Source: an uncultured Synechococcus sp. (GTDB taxonomy: Bacteria > Cyanobacteriota > Cyanobacteriia > PCC-6307 > Cyanobiaceae). From it: a stretch of DNA of 64,000 nucleotides. The stretch is taken from assembly GCA_913057985.1 (NCBI GenBank), contig CAJXPL010000015.1, positions 1 through 64,000 on the forward strand. The letters run 5' to 3'. The first letter of the stretch is position 1; each line of letters starts with the position of its first letter. Positions 31,820 through 41,133 of this stretch are shown one piece after another. The notes below the pieces were generated by a model. That model had not been told where the DNA came from. It searched no databases and saw only the letters and a list, made by a program, of their open reading frames with translations. Position numbers and translations under genes: made by a program.

Positions 31820-34564
31820 TTATCCGGTCTGTTTGGGACTCTCCAGCCGTAGGCCTGCATGGATCGGCGCGAGTTGCTGGGCCAGATCGGTCTCCAGGCT
31901 GGGGAAGCTGAGCAGCGGTTCCGGGCTGGGGCGATGCTGCCGCCAGTGCTGCAGGGCTTGGATCAGGGCGTCTGGATTCTGTGCCGGAACGGCTGTGCCA
32001 CAGGGGGCCAGTTGCAGGAGCTGGGCGGCATTGCTGCTGCTGCTGGCGATCAACCAGAGCCCGGCGCTCACCAACTCCCGGGCAAGGCGGAGGTCATCGG
32101 CATGGACCTGATCGGCGATCACCAGCAGGTCCTGGTGGGCCAGCAGCGCCTCGAGCTCCTGATCAGTGGCCGGCGCGCACCAGTCCACAACACTGCCCCC
32201 CCAGTGCTGGGGTTGCGGGCGGGGTGTTTTTGGGGAGCCAAGCAGCACGGTGAGCCGCACGGCCGGCGCCTCGTTGCGCTGCAGTGCCTCCTGCAGCGTC
32301 AGCAGGCCACTGCTCCAGTGCCCATCGGCCAGGCAGAGCACGTGCGGTTGATCGCGCGGTTGCTGCTGGTGGCGCGATCGCGGCTGCCAAGGCAGAACGA
32401 GGGGCGGGTGGACTCTGGCTCCAGCCGCCTCGGCGTACTGGAGCAGTTCGGGGGAGGCGCTCAGGCAGCCCGTCACCGTTTGCAGTAGTGAGTTGGCGGC
32501 CAGTGCGGCGTTGCCGTTCAGATGCAGGAGGGTGGGGATCTGAAGGCTGCGGGCCACTGTCGCCACGGTGCTGGCGAGGGGTCCTGCCCCTAGCAGGTGG
32601 ATCAGGGCCGGCGGGTGGGTCATCAGCCAATCCTTTACCGGTTCGTTGAGGTCGGGGGCCGGTGCGATCCAGCAGTGGCGCGTTGGTCCGATGGCCGTTA
32701 TCGATTGCTGGTCTGGTGGGCCCAGGACCATCCAATCGACCGCCTGGTGGGGCGGTTGCAGCAGGTTGCGCAGCAGATCCCGTCCCAGCCGATCGGGGGG
32801 ATCCAGAGGCGCGCCGCTGATCTGTTCACTCACGAGCAGCACCCGTCGGGGTGCACTGGTTTGGGCCTGCAGTAGAGGGGCCCAGAGCGCGGCTGCGTGC
32901 TCCTGCCTCAGCTGTTGCCACGCCAGCTGCTGGGCTTGCTGCACCAGCTGCAGCCGTTGGCGCGGATGGCGCAGCAGTTTGTTGATCTGTTCCACCCAGT
33001 CCTGCGGCTGGCTGGCAAAGCGGGTGTGCACGCCGTGTTCGAGCAGGTCGGTGCAGCTGCGGATTGGGCTGAGCACCGTCGCTAGGCCCATCAGGCTGCA
33101 TTCCATCCAGCGGTTGGGGCTCTTGGCATCGGTAAAGGGCCCGGGTTCCAGCACCATCAGGCCGATGTCGGCCTCCGCCAGGCGTTGGAGGTAGGTGCTG
33201 AAGTCGCTGTGGCCGCGGCAACGAATGCGTTGACGGAACGGTTCTAGCGGGGCCGCCAAGGGCACGCTGCCCAACAGATCGAGTTGCAGCCGGGGGTGCT
33301 GTTGCATCAGCTCCACCAGGGCGGGCACCAACTGCTGGTGCCAGGCCAAAAGGTGGGGGGTGCTGGCGCTGGCTACCACCAGGCGCAGCCGGCCGCTGCG
33401 CTGGCGGAGCTGCCGAATCTGGGGCTGGCGCCAGGCGGCCTGCAGGGGCGCTGGAATCAGGTTGGGCCAGAGCTGCACCGGAACAGACGGGATGTCCCTG
33501 GCGCGGCGGTAACGCTGCCAGCGTTCGGCAATTTCCGCGGTGCTGAACAACAGCAGATCTGCTGCCGCCAGGGTGGCCTCGAGCTGCGGTTGGGTGGCCT
33601 GGAAGCGGCGGTGCTGCTCGGGCGTGATGCTGCCCGCGTAATTGGCCAGCGGTGGTGGTGCGTGCTCGGGGTCGAACAACAGATCATCCAGATCCACCAC
33701 CACGGGAATCCCCTGACGCCGGGCTTCGGCGATGAGCTCGATCACGGAGGCTTCCGCTTTGAGCCGCTGGATCAGCAGCCCCTCCACGCCCTGCAGCCTT
33801 GCGGCCAGACTGGTGCTGTCGTGAAGCTGCTGGAGCTCCTGGCGTTCCAGCAGCTGGGCCTCGCCGCCGAGCGCTTGCAGCTGCTCCTGTTTTTGTTGCA
33901 CCCGGTAGAGCCAGCACTGCGGTAAGCCGCGGTCGCCGCAGAGCAGCCAGCGGCGGCGCGGCCCCGGCCATGGGTTGGGGCGTGGTGGCAGCCCCTGCAG
34001 CCAGGTCTGCGTGATCTGGCGGTTCAGCTGCTTGGCTTTGGTCTGGAAAAACGGGGCGGGATGGAGCACCGCTCGGGCCGTGAGCGCATCCAGACCCCCA
34101 TCGCGCAGATCGCGAGCCTTCTGCGTGCCATTCCAGTAGGGCTCGAGCGACAGCCCATTGGCCCAGGGACCCAGCGCCAGCAGCCAGGCCCGGGCCTCGT
34201 CGTGCCAGCCAGCAGTGATCAAGCCGGAGGTGATCATTCTCCACTCCTCAATCACATGGGCGGGCATGGCGCTGGTCTGCAACGCTTCTTGCACCGTGGC
34301 TGCGGCCTGGTGGTTGGTGGTTGCGACGCGCACCCTTGCGCACCAGTACAGCCCTGCCCATGGGGTGTGGTCTCTGTAAGGGGTCAGCAGCTCCAGAGCA
34401 GCGGTGGGGTCCCCAAGGGCGAGCTTGACGCGGGCTAGCGCGGCCCTGACCTCGATCGCTTCCGGCTGCTGCTGAAGTTGTTCAGTGAGGAGGGTTTGTG
34501 CGTCCCACCAGCGGCCTTCCTGGATCCACTGGTGGGCCAGGGCCAGTTCGGATTCCCCTGGCAT
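31820..34564 (-). CDS. Large TPR protein with two glycosyltransferase modules
   Basis: Encodes 914 residues. The first about 150 are TPR-like (SELALAHQWIQEGRWWDAQTLL, RAALARVKLALGDPTAALELL). A first GT-B-type module runs to about 590, with PVVVDLDDLLFDPEHAPPP, RLVVASASTPHLLA and DAKSPNRWMECSLMGLATVLSP. A second module runs from about 600, opening RRVLLVSEQISGAPLDPPDRLGRDLL. The latter may be another GT-like domain but I cannot name its family. Two-module proteins of this kind occur in cyanobacterial glycan clusters. It lies 22 bases upstream of the exporter gene. Confidence 0.65.
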   Translation of the reverse strand: MPGESELALAHQWIQEGRWWDAQTLLTEQLQQQPEAIEVRAALARVKLALGDPTAALELLTPYRDHTPWAGLYWCARVRVATTNHQAAATVQEALQTSAMPAHVIEEWRMITSGLITAGWHDEARAWLLALGPWANGLSLEPYWNGTQKARDLRDGGLDALTARAVLHPAPFFQTKAKQLNRQITQTWLQGLPPRPNPWPGPRRRWLLCGDRGLPQCWLYRVQQKQEQLQALGGEAQLLERQELQQLHDSTSLAARLQGVEGLLIQRLKAEASVIELIAEARRQGIPVVVDLDDLLFDPEHAPPPLANYAGSITPEQHRRFQATQPQLEATLAAADLLLFSTAEIAERWQRYRRARDIPSVPVQLWPNLIPAPLQAAWRQPQIRQLRQRSGRLRLVVASASTPHLLAWHQQLVPALVELMQQHPRLQLDLLGSVPLAAPLEPFRQRIRCRGHSDFSTYLQRLAEADIGLMVLEPGPFTDAKSPNRWMECSLMGLATVLSPIRSCTDLLEHGVHTRFASQPQDWVEQINKLLRHPRQRLQLVQQAQQLAWQQLRQEHAAALWAPLLQAQTSAPRRVLLVSEQISGAPLDPPDRLGRDLLRNLLQPPHQAVDWMVLGPPDQQSITAIGPTRHCWIAPAPDLNEPVKDWLMTHPPALIHLLGAGPLASTVATVARSLQIPTLLHLNGNAALAANSLLQTVTGCLSASPELLQYAEAAGARVHPPLVLPWQPRSRHQQQPRDQPHVLCLADGHWSSGLLTLQEALQRNEAPAVRLTVLLGSPKTPRPQPQHWGGSVVDWCAPATDQELEALLAHQDLLVIADQVHADDLRLARELVSAGLWLIASSSSNAAQLLQLAPCGTAVPAQNPDALIQALQHWRQHRPSPEPLLSFPSLETDLAQQLAPIHAGLRLESPKQTG

Positions 34565-34635
34565 GGCACACCCCCGGCTGGGTGCTCAGCCTGCCAGGGC
34601 TTGGGTTGGAGGTCGGCCTGCAGCAGACTCCCCCC

Positions 34636-35268
34636 ATGCCTTCTTCTGACGCCAACCCATCGGATGCGGCTTTGCAGTTGCGCGCGGACGCCCTGCAGAT
34701 CTGCCAGCGCGCTGCATGGTTGCCGCAGTGCATTGGCACAGGCCGTTTCGATACGGGGGTGCCGGAGATCTACGCAGAGTTGCGAGCCCTGCAGAAGGTA
34801 CGGGCTGTGCATGTGTCGCAGGCACTCATCGCCTGTTGCCGCCGCCACCGCTTGTGGACCCCTCTGTTTGAGGATGTGGAGGCGCGGATTTGGATGTTTC
34901 TGGGGGATCGTGCCCGCGCTCAAGCCCGCTGGACGGACTTGTTGCACCATCCGGACTCAAACCTGCGGGGGATGGCCGAGAAGGCCCTGGCCGGCCTCAA
35001 GGCCAAGGCTGAGTCGGGCGCGCAGCTGGCCACAGAGGTGGCTCAGGCCGTGGATCGCAACGAGACGGACCGCTTGGTGACCATGCTGCTTGCGGCTCTC
35101 TTAACGGAGGAGCCGCCGGAAGCTCTGGAGGATGTGCTGGAGGCCGCGGCGCTGCAATGGCCGATGCCAGAGAGGATGCCTTGGGATCGCGGCTTGTTCA
35201 CCCACCAGCTGGTGTTGGATTTGTTTGAGCGGCAGTTGCGGCAGTGGGAGGCTGAACACAGTGATTGA
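34636..35268 (+). CDS. Hypothetical helical protein
   Basis: Encodes 210 residues from ATG MPSSDANPSDAALQL. It appears entirely helical with repeats like those of TPR proteins (LFEDVEARIWMFLGDRARAQARW, LRGMAEKALAGLKAKAESG). No catalytic motif, signal or membrane segment is seen. It is divergent from the large glycosyltransferase gene (71 bases between) and overlaps the RgpF-like gene by 8 bases, so it is the first of a three-gene operon. It may be a scaffold for that glycosyltransferase; this is inferred only from coupling. Confidence 0.6.
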   Translation: MPSSDANPSDAALQLRADALQICQRAAWLPQCIGTGRFDTGVPEIYAELRALQKVRAVHVSQALIACCRRHRLWTPLFEDVEARIWMFLGDRARAQARWTDLLHHPDSNLRGMAEKALAGLKAKAESGAQLATEVAQAVDRNETDRLVTMLLAALLTEEPPEALEDVLEAAALQWPMPERMPWDRGLFTHQLVLDLFERQLRQWEAEHSD

Positions 35269-36514
35269 CGCCCGGCCCCGTCGACGCCTGGTGACGGTGA
35301 TGGCGGGCTATGCCCGTGGCAACACACTGCCTGCCGTGACGCAGCGCTGGATCGAGGCCCTGCGCCGGTTGAGCACGCAGCTGGTGTTGGTGTTTGATCA
35401 GGATCAGGTGGAGGGTCTGGAGAAATTCAGCCCATCGGATCCGGGTGTTGTCTGCCTGTGTGAGCGCCATGGCGCCTACGACTTCGGCTCCTATCAGCGG
35501 GGGCTTTGCTTTGTTCGAGAGCAGCAGTGGCTGGACGAGGCCTCCCACGTGCTGCTTTGCAACGACAGTGTGGTGGGCCCGTTCGGTGATCTCGAGGCCA
35601 TTCTGGATGGCATGCAACAGCAGCCGGTACCTGTGTGGGGGCTGACGGACTCTCCGCTTTATCGGCCTCATCTCCAGAGCTATTTCCTGTTGTTGGAGCG
35701 AGACGTCGCTACGCACCCCGCAGTGATCAACTTTTTTGCGTCGGTTGTTCCCCAACCCAGTCGTCATGCGGTGATTCAGGCTTACGAATTGGGGTTTTCC
35801 TCCTTGCTAGGGGACCTTGGGCTGGCTTGGCGGGCTTGGTTGCCATTCACGGGGATGGAAGACCCTCGCAATGGCGAACCCATGGCTAATTCCACGGCCT
35901 ATCCGCTCTGTTTGTTGGAAGCGGGATCTCCAGTGCTGAAACACCGGGCTTTGAAGGAGGTCGTCGCGAATCAGGATGGCTTGGAGCGCACTTGCAGTGT
36001 GCTCGCAGAGCAGCATCCGCAGATCTGGGTTGAGCTTTGGGCATCGAGCCCCCACCGTCGTCTCTGGCAGGAGGCGATAACCGTGGCAATCCTGTTGCAA
36101 GCGTCGGATCTGGGGTGCCTGGATGAGCGCTTGGCTTGGATCAAGGCCCATCCCCACCCGAACTTGAAGGCTTTGGTGGCGGTGTCGTTTGAGCAGATCG
36201 GCCTTCGGGCAAGGCTCACCCGCGCCTTTAAACAAGAGTTGGAGGACGGCGTGTTGGGGGTGCTGATCTGCGAGAACGGCCAGGGGCCGCAGCAGCAATT
36301 GTTGCAACTGTTGGCGGCGGCTGGGTCGGATTGGGTCGTGGTTTCCTCCGACGCCTTCTGGTCGGATCTGGCGGGCTTGCAGCTGCAACTGCGTCGCCTG
36401 GCGGCGAATCCGCAGCAGCGTTGGGTGTCGGGTTCACCGGTGCTGCGCCGCCGGGCTGATTGCTTCACCGAGGAGGTGCTGACAGCTGTGTTGGCGGAAT
36501 GGTCGGATGGCTGA
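35261..36514 (+). CDS. RgpF-like rhamnan synthesis glycosyltransferase
   Basis: Encodes 417 residues from a GTG in the 3' end of the preceding gene. The segment RHGAYDFGSYQRGLCFV and the following VLLCNDSVVGPFGDLEAIL fit the RgpF domain, in which YDFGSY and NDS-GPF are typical. LYRPHLQSYFLLLERDV is also characteristic. RgpF-family enzymes add rhamnose-type branches to polysaccharides in streptococci and appear in many cyanobacterial glycan clusters. The C-terminal about 130 residues have no assigned fold. It overlaps both neighbours by 8 bases. Confidence 0.75.
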   Translation: MIDARPRRRLVTVMAGYARGNTLPAVTQRWIEALRRLSTQLVLVFDQDQVEGLEKFSPSDPGVVCLCERHGAYDFGSYQRGLCFVREQQWLDEASHVLLCNDSVVGPFGDLEAILDGMQQQPVPVWGLTDSPLYRPHLQSYFLLLERDVATHPAVINFFASVVPQPSRHAVIQAYELGFSSLLGDLGLAWRAWLPFTGMEDPRNGEPMANSTAYPLCLLEAGSPVLKHRALKEVVANQDGLERTCSVLAEQHPQIWVELWASSPHRRLWQEAITVAILLQASDLGCLDERLAWIKAHPHPNLKALVAVSFEQIGLRARLTRAFKQELEDGVLGVLICENGQGPQQQLLQLLAAAGSDWVVVSSDAFWSDLAGLQLQLRRLAANPQQRWVSGSPVLRRRADCFTEEVLTAVLAEWSDG

Positions 36515-37475
36515 GTTTCCCCCCCTGCGCCAGCGCCTTGACCAGTTGCGGGAGCGTTTGGCCCAGGATTCCCGCTGTCAGCAGGTCTTAACGGGGAGCT
36601 GGGAGAGTGACGAGGCCTGTCTGTTCGCGCTGCTGCGGCTGGCGATTGACTGCCGTGGTGCTGGTGATCCAGCCACCAGCCTGGTGCTGTTGGACTGGCT
36701 GCGGGAGCAGGGGGTAGAGCATCCGCTCGTTGTTGACAATCAGATCCGCGGCTTGATTGATGCCGATCGCTTCATGGAGGCAACGCTGCTGTTGCCGGCA
36801 CTGACTGAGTTGGACAACGGCGAGGTTCTGCAGGGGGCCACCGAGGCTCTGCTGATCCACCAGCAGACCTTTCTTATCAATCTCCGTCATCACTGCCCGG
36901 ATGGGTTGTACGACCCGGAATTTTTGCGGGGGCTGGAGGTGATCCCCGTTCAGGGGTTTGTGCATGCTTTTTTGACTTGTCTTCAGCGGCTTGTTGCAGC
37001 GGGGGGCGATGACCTCGCTTTGGTGCTGCTTCAGGAGCTGATGCAGTGGGGGCTCTGGTGTCCTGAGGTGTTGCCCTTGGATTTGCAGTACAGCTGGTCC
37101 CAGCTTGTGGTGAGGTTGGGTGATGGCGTGTGGTGTGATCTGGACGCTTATCGCGATGCATTGCAATGGTTGGACCATTGCGACGACCCTGATATTGCTT
37201 GGTATCGACTCAGGGTTGCCTTGATTCTTCAATGTGATGTTGGTGAGCTTGCCGAAGCTTCTGAAGCAGCATTGGCGTTTTTGATCAACAATGCTGGCCA
37301 TCCAGGCGCGCTTGGATGGCTTTCAGAACAACAGGGGGGGCAGCTCAAAACGGGCTTGCCTGGGGCCAGTGCTCATCGTGTTCTTGCCGTTGATCAGGCC
37401 CTTGGGCGCGACGAACTCATTCTTGATTTCTTGCGGAAGCTTGTTGATCCCAACTCACGCAGTTGGATGAGTTGA
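36507..37475 (+). CDS. Hypothetical helical protein coupled to RgpF-like gene
   Basis: Encodes 322 residues from ATG overlapping the RgpF-like gene by 8 bases. The sequence is mainly helical with weak TPR-like character (FALLRLAIDCRGAGDPATSLVLLDWLREQGV, DNQIRGLIDADRFMEATLLL). No family, signal peptide or active site is recognised. It ends within an antisense overlap of 82 bases with the coiled-coil gene on the other strand. Role unknown; likely part of the same glycan pathway by operon membership. Confidence 0.55.
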   Translation: MAEFPPLRQRLDQLRERLAQDSRCQQVLTGSWESDEACLFALLRLAIDCRGAGDPATSLVLLDWLREQGVEHPLVVDNQIRGLIDADRFMEATLLLPALTELDNGEVLQGATEALLIHQQTFLINLRHHCPDGLYDPEFLRGLEVIPVQGFVHAFLTCLQRLVAAGGDDLALVLLQELMQWGLWCPEVLPLDLQYSWSQLVVRLGDGVWCDLDAYRDALQWLDHCDDPDIAWYRLRVALILQCDVGELAEASEAALAFLINNAGHPGALGWLSEQQGGQLKTGLPGASAHRVLAVDQALGRDELILDFLRKLVDPNSRSWMS

Positions 37476-37636
37476 TCATGAAGTTTTTGAATCATGCGGT
37501 GACTGCGCTGCTGCAATATTTGATAGCGCTCCAACTGTTCAGCTTGAACCTGTGAGAGACAGATGAAATGGTCGAGCTCCTCACGCAGGATTTGATTTTC
37601 AGACTCCTGCTGAGATGGTGAGTCACTTCCCGGCAT
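37394..37636 (-). CDS. Small coiled-coil protein
   Basis: Encodes 80 residues with a heptad-like, Gln- and Glu-rich helix (ENQILREELDHFICLSQVQAEQLERYQIL, RMIQKLHDQLIQLRELG) and a basic tail. It overlaps the upstream glycosyltransferase by 14 bases and is the last gene of the wzc operon. Its 3' end is antisense to the end of the plus-strand gene at 36507. No family recognised; perhaps a small adaptor or oligomerisation partner for a glycosyltransferase. Confidence 0.5.
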   Translation of the reverse strand: MPGSDSPSQQESENQILREELDHFICLSQVQAEQLERYQILQQRSHRMIQKLHDQLIQLRELGSTSFRKKSRMSSSRPRA

Positions 37637-38864
37637 TTGTGTCTAAGAGTTCTTTGTACAAGATTAAGTGCTGCTCAGCGCAAGCCTTGATGCTGGTCGG
37701 TGGTTGAATCTGGGCTTGCAATTGGCGGTGCAAGGATCGATTGTCGATCGCTTCTTCCATCCGCTGGGCTAAGTGTTTTGAGTCGTTGGCGCTGACCATC
37801 AGACCTCCTTTGCCATCGATTTGTTCGGCAATACCACCATGGTTGCTGCCAATCACTGGAATCGAGAGGGCAAAGGCTTCTTGGATCACCAGAGGTGCAT
37901 TCTCCCACCAAATTGATGGCACAACAACCCAGTCAATGGCTCGCATCAATTCTGGGAGATCGTTTGGATTGTATGGGCCGTGCCATTTCACAATAGCTGA
38001 ACCGAGATGTTTGCGGAGATGAGCAACTCGATGCTGAAAGGCGGCTGGTTGCCGCTCCAAACCACCGCCAAAAATTGAAATATTGAATGTTTTATTTGTG
38101 TTTTTCTTGAGCTTTAGTGTTGCTATGAGTAAGTTGAGTAGCCCTTTGGCTTCGCAGGTTGTGCCAAAAAAGCCAAATCGATTTGGTTTGATGGGGTGAT
38201 TCCCCTGCAGTGGCTTGTATGGCGTGCCATTGTTGATTAAGTGAATATATTGTTTGCAGAATCCATTATTTTTGAGTTGATTGATTAGGAATTGGCTGGG
38301 GCTAATAATCGCGTCGCAGTTGGCGACAGCTTCTTGGTAGGCGTCATGCCGCGTTTGAATGGCCGTTTTTTGGTAGATCGGAAAGCACCTTTTGCAGTTG
38401 TCTGGGCTTGAGGTGGAGCAGGTCAGCCTTTGTTTGCTCGTGATCATCAGGCCGTCATTGAGACACAGCGAGCGGTAATCGTGAAGCGTGAGACAAACTT
38501 TGGCGCTAGGAGAGATGTGCCGAATAATGTCGACGCTGTCAATGCCAAGATGCAAGAGATGATGCAGGTGAATGATGTCGGGTTGAATTTTTCTGAGAAG
38601 ATGTTCGATTTTCTTGCTGAAGGTATCTGGATTGGTGTTTGTGCATGAAAAAGGATGACTTCTGCTTTTGATGTGATGCTCGTTAAAAACGTGCGACGAT
38701 GTCTCGGAGTCTGATAGCGGGAGGTCTTGAAACGGATTAACTGTTACAAAGTGGCACTCAATCTTGTTGTGTTCTATGAATTGTTTGAAGAGGTTGTAAG
38801 CGACTATCTCGGCACCGCCTCGGCTGCTGCTTGGATGCCCGTGACTGATAATGAGAACTTTCAT
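37623..38864 (-). CDS. Glycosyltransferase family 4
   Basis: Encodes 413 residues. The N-terminus MKVLIISHGHPSSSRGGAEIVAYNLF is the acceptor-side GT4 motif, with IIHLHHLLHLG and VCLTLHDYRSLCLNDG following. The C-terminal donor domain has FGFFGTTCEAKGLLNLL and ENAPLVIQEAFALSIPVIGSNHGGIAEQI, including the E-x7-E pair of retaining GT4 enzymes. Base composition is lower in GC than the flanking genes. It shares a 4-base overlap with the methyltransferase and belongs to the wzc operon. Confidence 0.8.
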   Translation of the reverse strand: MKVLIISHGHPSSSRGGAEIVAYNLFKQFIEHNKIECHFVTVNPFQDLPLSDSETSSHVFNEHHIKSRSHPFSCTNTNPDTFSKKIEHLLRKIQPDIIHLHHLLHLGIDSVDIIRHISPSAKVCLTLHDYRSLCLNDGLMITSKQRLTCSTSSPDNCKRCFPIYQKTAIQTRHDAYQEAVANCDAIISPSQFLINQLKNNGFCKQYIHLINNGTPYKPLQGNHPIKPNRFGFFGTTCEAKGLLNLLIATLKLKKNTNKTFNISIFGGGLERQPAAFQHRVAHLRKHLGSAIVKWHGPYNPNDLPELMRAIDWVVVPSIWWENAPLVIQEAFALSIPVIGSNHGGIAEQIDGKGGLMVSANDSKHLAQRMEEAIDNRSLHRQLQAQIQPPTSIKACAEQHLILYKELLDTNAGK

Positions 38865-39784
38865 TCTAACGGATATTCTTTGCTGTCAAAGTCAGCCATC
38901 GTTACCGGCCAGTTGATGCCTTGAACTGTATGTGTTTTTTCGACCAACACACAGGACATTAGAAATCCGGCCGAACGCTCTGCATCAGCCATGACATCAA
39001 AGTAATGGAAGGGTATGATGTGAACTGGCTCGCTGAGTGTTCTTCCGAGGATACGGAATCCAGTTCGTTGATTAAAGAGGCTGCCCCATGCGCTGTCGGA
39101 ATAACGCCAAAAGTCCCAAGGTAAATCGTGCATTCCAATTGTTTGGTGCGTCACAATGAAGCCAAGGCCGTTATTTTGTAGGCAGTGATTCATCCCTAAG
39201 ACGACCTTCCACGGCATGGCCAGATGTTCAAAGACTGCGACAGAGATCACAGCCCCAAAACTTTGGGGCTGTAGTAAGTCAGTCAATTCATGAGCATCTC
39301 CCACGATGTCAACATTGTCTCCTGGATGGATGTCAATCACGGTTACATTCTGATTTGGATACTGCTGCCTGCGATCAAGCCCACTCCGGTCACGACCGCC
39401 GAGGTCCAGCATGGTAGTGATTGAACGTTCGTTGAGAAGATCGTTGAAGCGTTGTTTGAGTTTCTCTGACTCGGTACAACCATGAATTTCATCTAGCAGA
39501 GGCTTCAGTAATATATGGTGTTGTTGATCTTCAGTTGTGGTGATGATGAGTTCGCAGTGATCACTCAGCGCTTGATCACACATGCGAAGAATGTGAAGTT
39601 CAAATGAACACAATCCACTGTCAATGGCCGTGCAGCTTGCATTGGTATGCAAGGCCTCTGCTTCGACAAGCTGAAGGTCTTTGATTTGACTGGCGGGGAG
39701 TGAGCAGTGGCCTTGAATAATAAGATAACGGTGAAATTTGCTACATAGAAGCAAGCGAACATTCAAGGCGTTCTTGCTCTTCAC
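38861..39784 (-). CDS. SAM-dependent methyltransferase
   Basis: Encodes 307 residues. The class I methyltransferase core is in the second half: SAM-binding TMLDLGGRDRSGLD, acidic end of strand 2 TVIDIHPGDNVDIVGDAHEL, and AVISVAVFEHLAMPWKVVLGMNHCLQNNGLGFIVT. The first about 120 residues are a domain I do not recognise. In a capsule operon the likely target is a sugar hydroxyl, as in terminal methylation, but this is inference. It overlaps the glycosyltransferase by 4 bases and follows the barrel protein gene by 2. Confidence 0.75.
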   Translation of the reverse strand: MKSKNALNVRLLLCSKFHRYLIIQGHCSLPASQIKDLQLVEAEALHTNASCTAIDSGLCSFELHILRMCDQALSDHCELIITTTEDQQHHILLKPLLDEIHGCTESEKLKQRFNDLLNERSITTMLDLGGRDRSGLDRRQQYPNQNVTVIDIHPGDNVDIVGDAHELTDLLQPQSFGAVISVAVFEHLAMPWKVVLGMNHCLQNNGLGFIVTHQTIGMHDLPWDFWRYSDSAWGSLFNQRTGFRILGRTLSEPVHIIPFHYFDVMADAERSAGFLMSCVLVEKTHTVQGINWPVTMADFDSKEYPLE

Positions 39785-39786
39785 GA

Positions 39787-41127
39787 TTAAAACTTTAACT
39801 CTAGAGAAGCTTGGAACGAGAATCGGGCGCGTTCGGTCATCGCGTCTTCAAAAAGCGACAGATCAAGTCCGCCCGGATAGTCTGGTACATCGATTGTGCA
39901 TCCGTAATCACAATTTGGCAAAATATTTTCCCACATTGCCGTTAGTACGAGGCCAAATTCCTGGAAGGGCCGAACACTGAATCCTGCGTTGAGGTTGCGT
40001 CCGCTCCATTCGCCGATCAAATTCATGCCAGGGAATGCTTCAAGTGCAAGGGCTCCGATAGGATAAACTTTGCCATAGCCTGAAGCTCTTTGGATTGCCC
40101 GGTAGAGGGTGTCTGTAGAACAAGGTTCGTCCGCCGTATAACCAACCGTGGAGCAGCCCGCGGCTCTTTGTTTCGAAATAGAGTCCCTGACCATTTCGTC
40201 AAACGGTCGAAACTGTCCATTGCCAGCACCTACTGTCAGATAAGCATTCGGGAAAAAAGCATTTTGGTCTCTATTTAACCTGATACGTTGACTAATTACG
40301 CCGTATGCACTTTTGGGAAATCCGCATCGGTCCCCACATTTTTTGACGTCGATCCAATTGTCGATGCCGAATTTTATGGCCGTGTCTGGGCCTAGGTTTC
40401 GACTGGCATGGACACCAATATAGTATTCATCGAGTAGGTTTTTGTCTGTCTCTAGGTTTTGAGTATTTCTTTCGCCAAAGGGGATCTTTGTTTCTTCGAT
40501 TCGCGTTGTCACTGTGACGCCAACTAACTTTTCGGCATCTCCAAAGCCAAGTGATAAGTTGAATTGCGACTCCCCTGAGCTCTCGATTTGGTCGAGATAG
40601 TCGTTGAAGTCAGTTGGATTGGCGCAGAATCCAGCACCTGTCACGCAGTCAATCCCCCAAACGGAGGCACTGAACATGCCGCCCTTGGGGCCAAAGCCAA
40701 CAGGCACCGTGCCTGAGATCTGAGGATGCCACTGTTCATCGCGCCAAATGGCCTTGTCGTTGGCGAAGGTGGTTCCACTCGGCTCAATCACAACCAACGG
40801 CTCATCCTGAGTCTTCTCTTGTGGAGCGATGTCATCCGCTGTGATCACCTCGCCAGGGGGCGTGTCTTGCCACAGCACGGTTTGAGAGGGGGCCACCTCA
40901 TCATCAGCTGAGGGTTGGCGATCCATGGCTTCCCAACGCAACCCTTTTGAGGGTGGGTTGCGTTGCTTGTCTTCAGAATTGGTCCATTGCAGTGGTGGGA
41001 ATGCCTCGTTGCCTGGGGCGACTGAACGCCATGGTTTCGATTGTGCGGAGAGAGGAGCCAGCAACATCACAGCCATCACCATCAATGGAGAGATGGCACG
41101 ACGCGACACCGGCGGTTGGTTGATCAT
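39787..41127 (-). CDS. Probable outer-membrane beta-barrel protein
   Basis: Encodes 446 residues. A signal peptide is seen at the N-terminus (ISPLMVMAVMLLAPLSAQSK). A Pro- and acid-rich linker of about 100 residues follows, then about 300 residues of alternating strands (GTVPVGFGPKGGMFSASVWG, FNLSLGFGDAEKLVGVTVTT). The protein ends FSFQASLELKF, with the C-terminal Phe typical of outer-membrane barrels. Six or more cysteines lie in pairs in probable loops. It lies between the phosphatase and methyltransferase genes of the wzc operon, so it may help polymer release or attachment at the outer membrane. I cannot name the family. Confidence 0.65.
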   Translation of the reverse strand: MINQPPVSRRAISPLMVMAVMLLAPLSAQSKPWRSVAPGNEAFPPLQWTNSEDKQRNPPSKGLRWEAMDRQPSADDEVAPSQTVLWQDTPPGEVITADDIAPQEKTQDEPLVVIEPSGTTFANDKAIWRDEQWHPQISGTVPVGFGPKGGMFSASVWGIDCVTGAGFCANPTDFNDYLDQIESSGESQFNLSLGFGDAEKLVGVTVTTRIEETKIPFGERNTQNLETDKNLLDEYYIGVHASRNLGPDTAIKFGIDNWIDVKKCGDRCGFPKSAYGVISQRIRLNRDQNAFFPNAYLTVGAGNGQFRPFDEMVRDSISKQRAAGCSTVGYTADEPCSTDTLYRAIQRASGYGKVYPIGALALEAFPGMNLIGEWSGRNLNAGFSVRPFQEFGLVLTAMWENILPNCDYGCTIDVPDYPGGLDLSLFEDAMTERARFSFQASLELKF

Positions 41128-41133
41128 GGAGGC

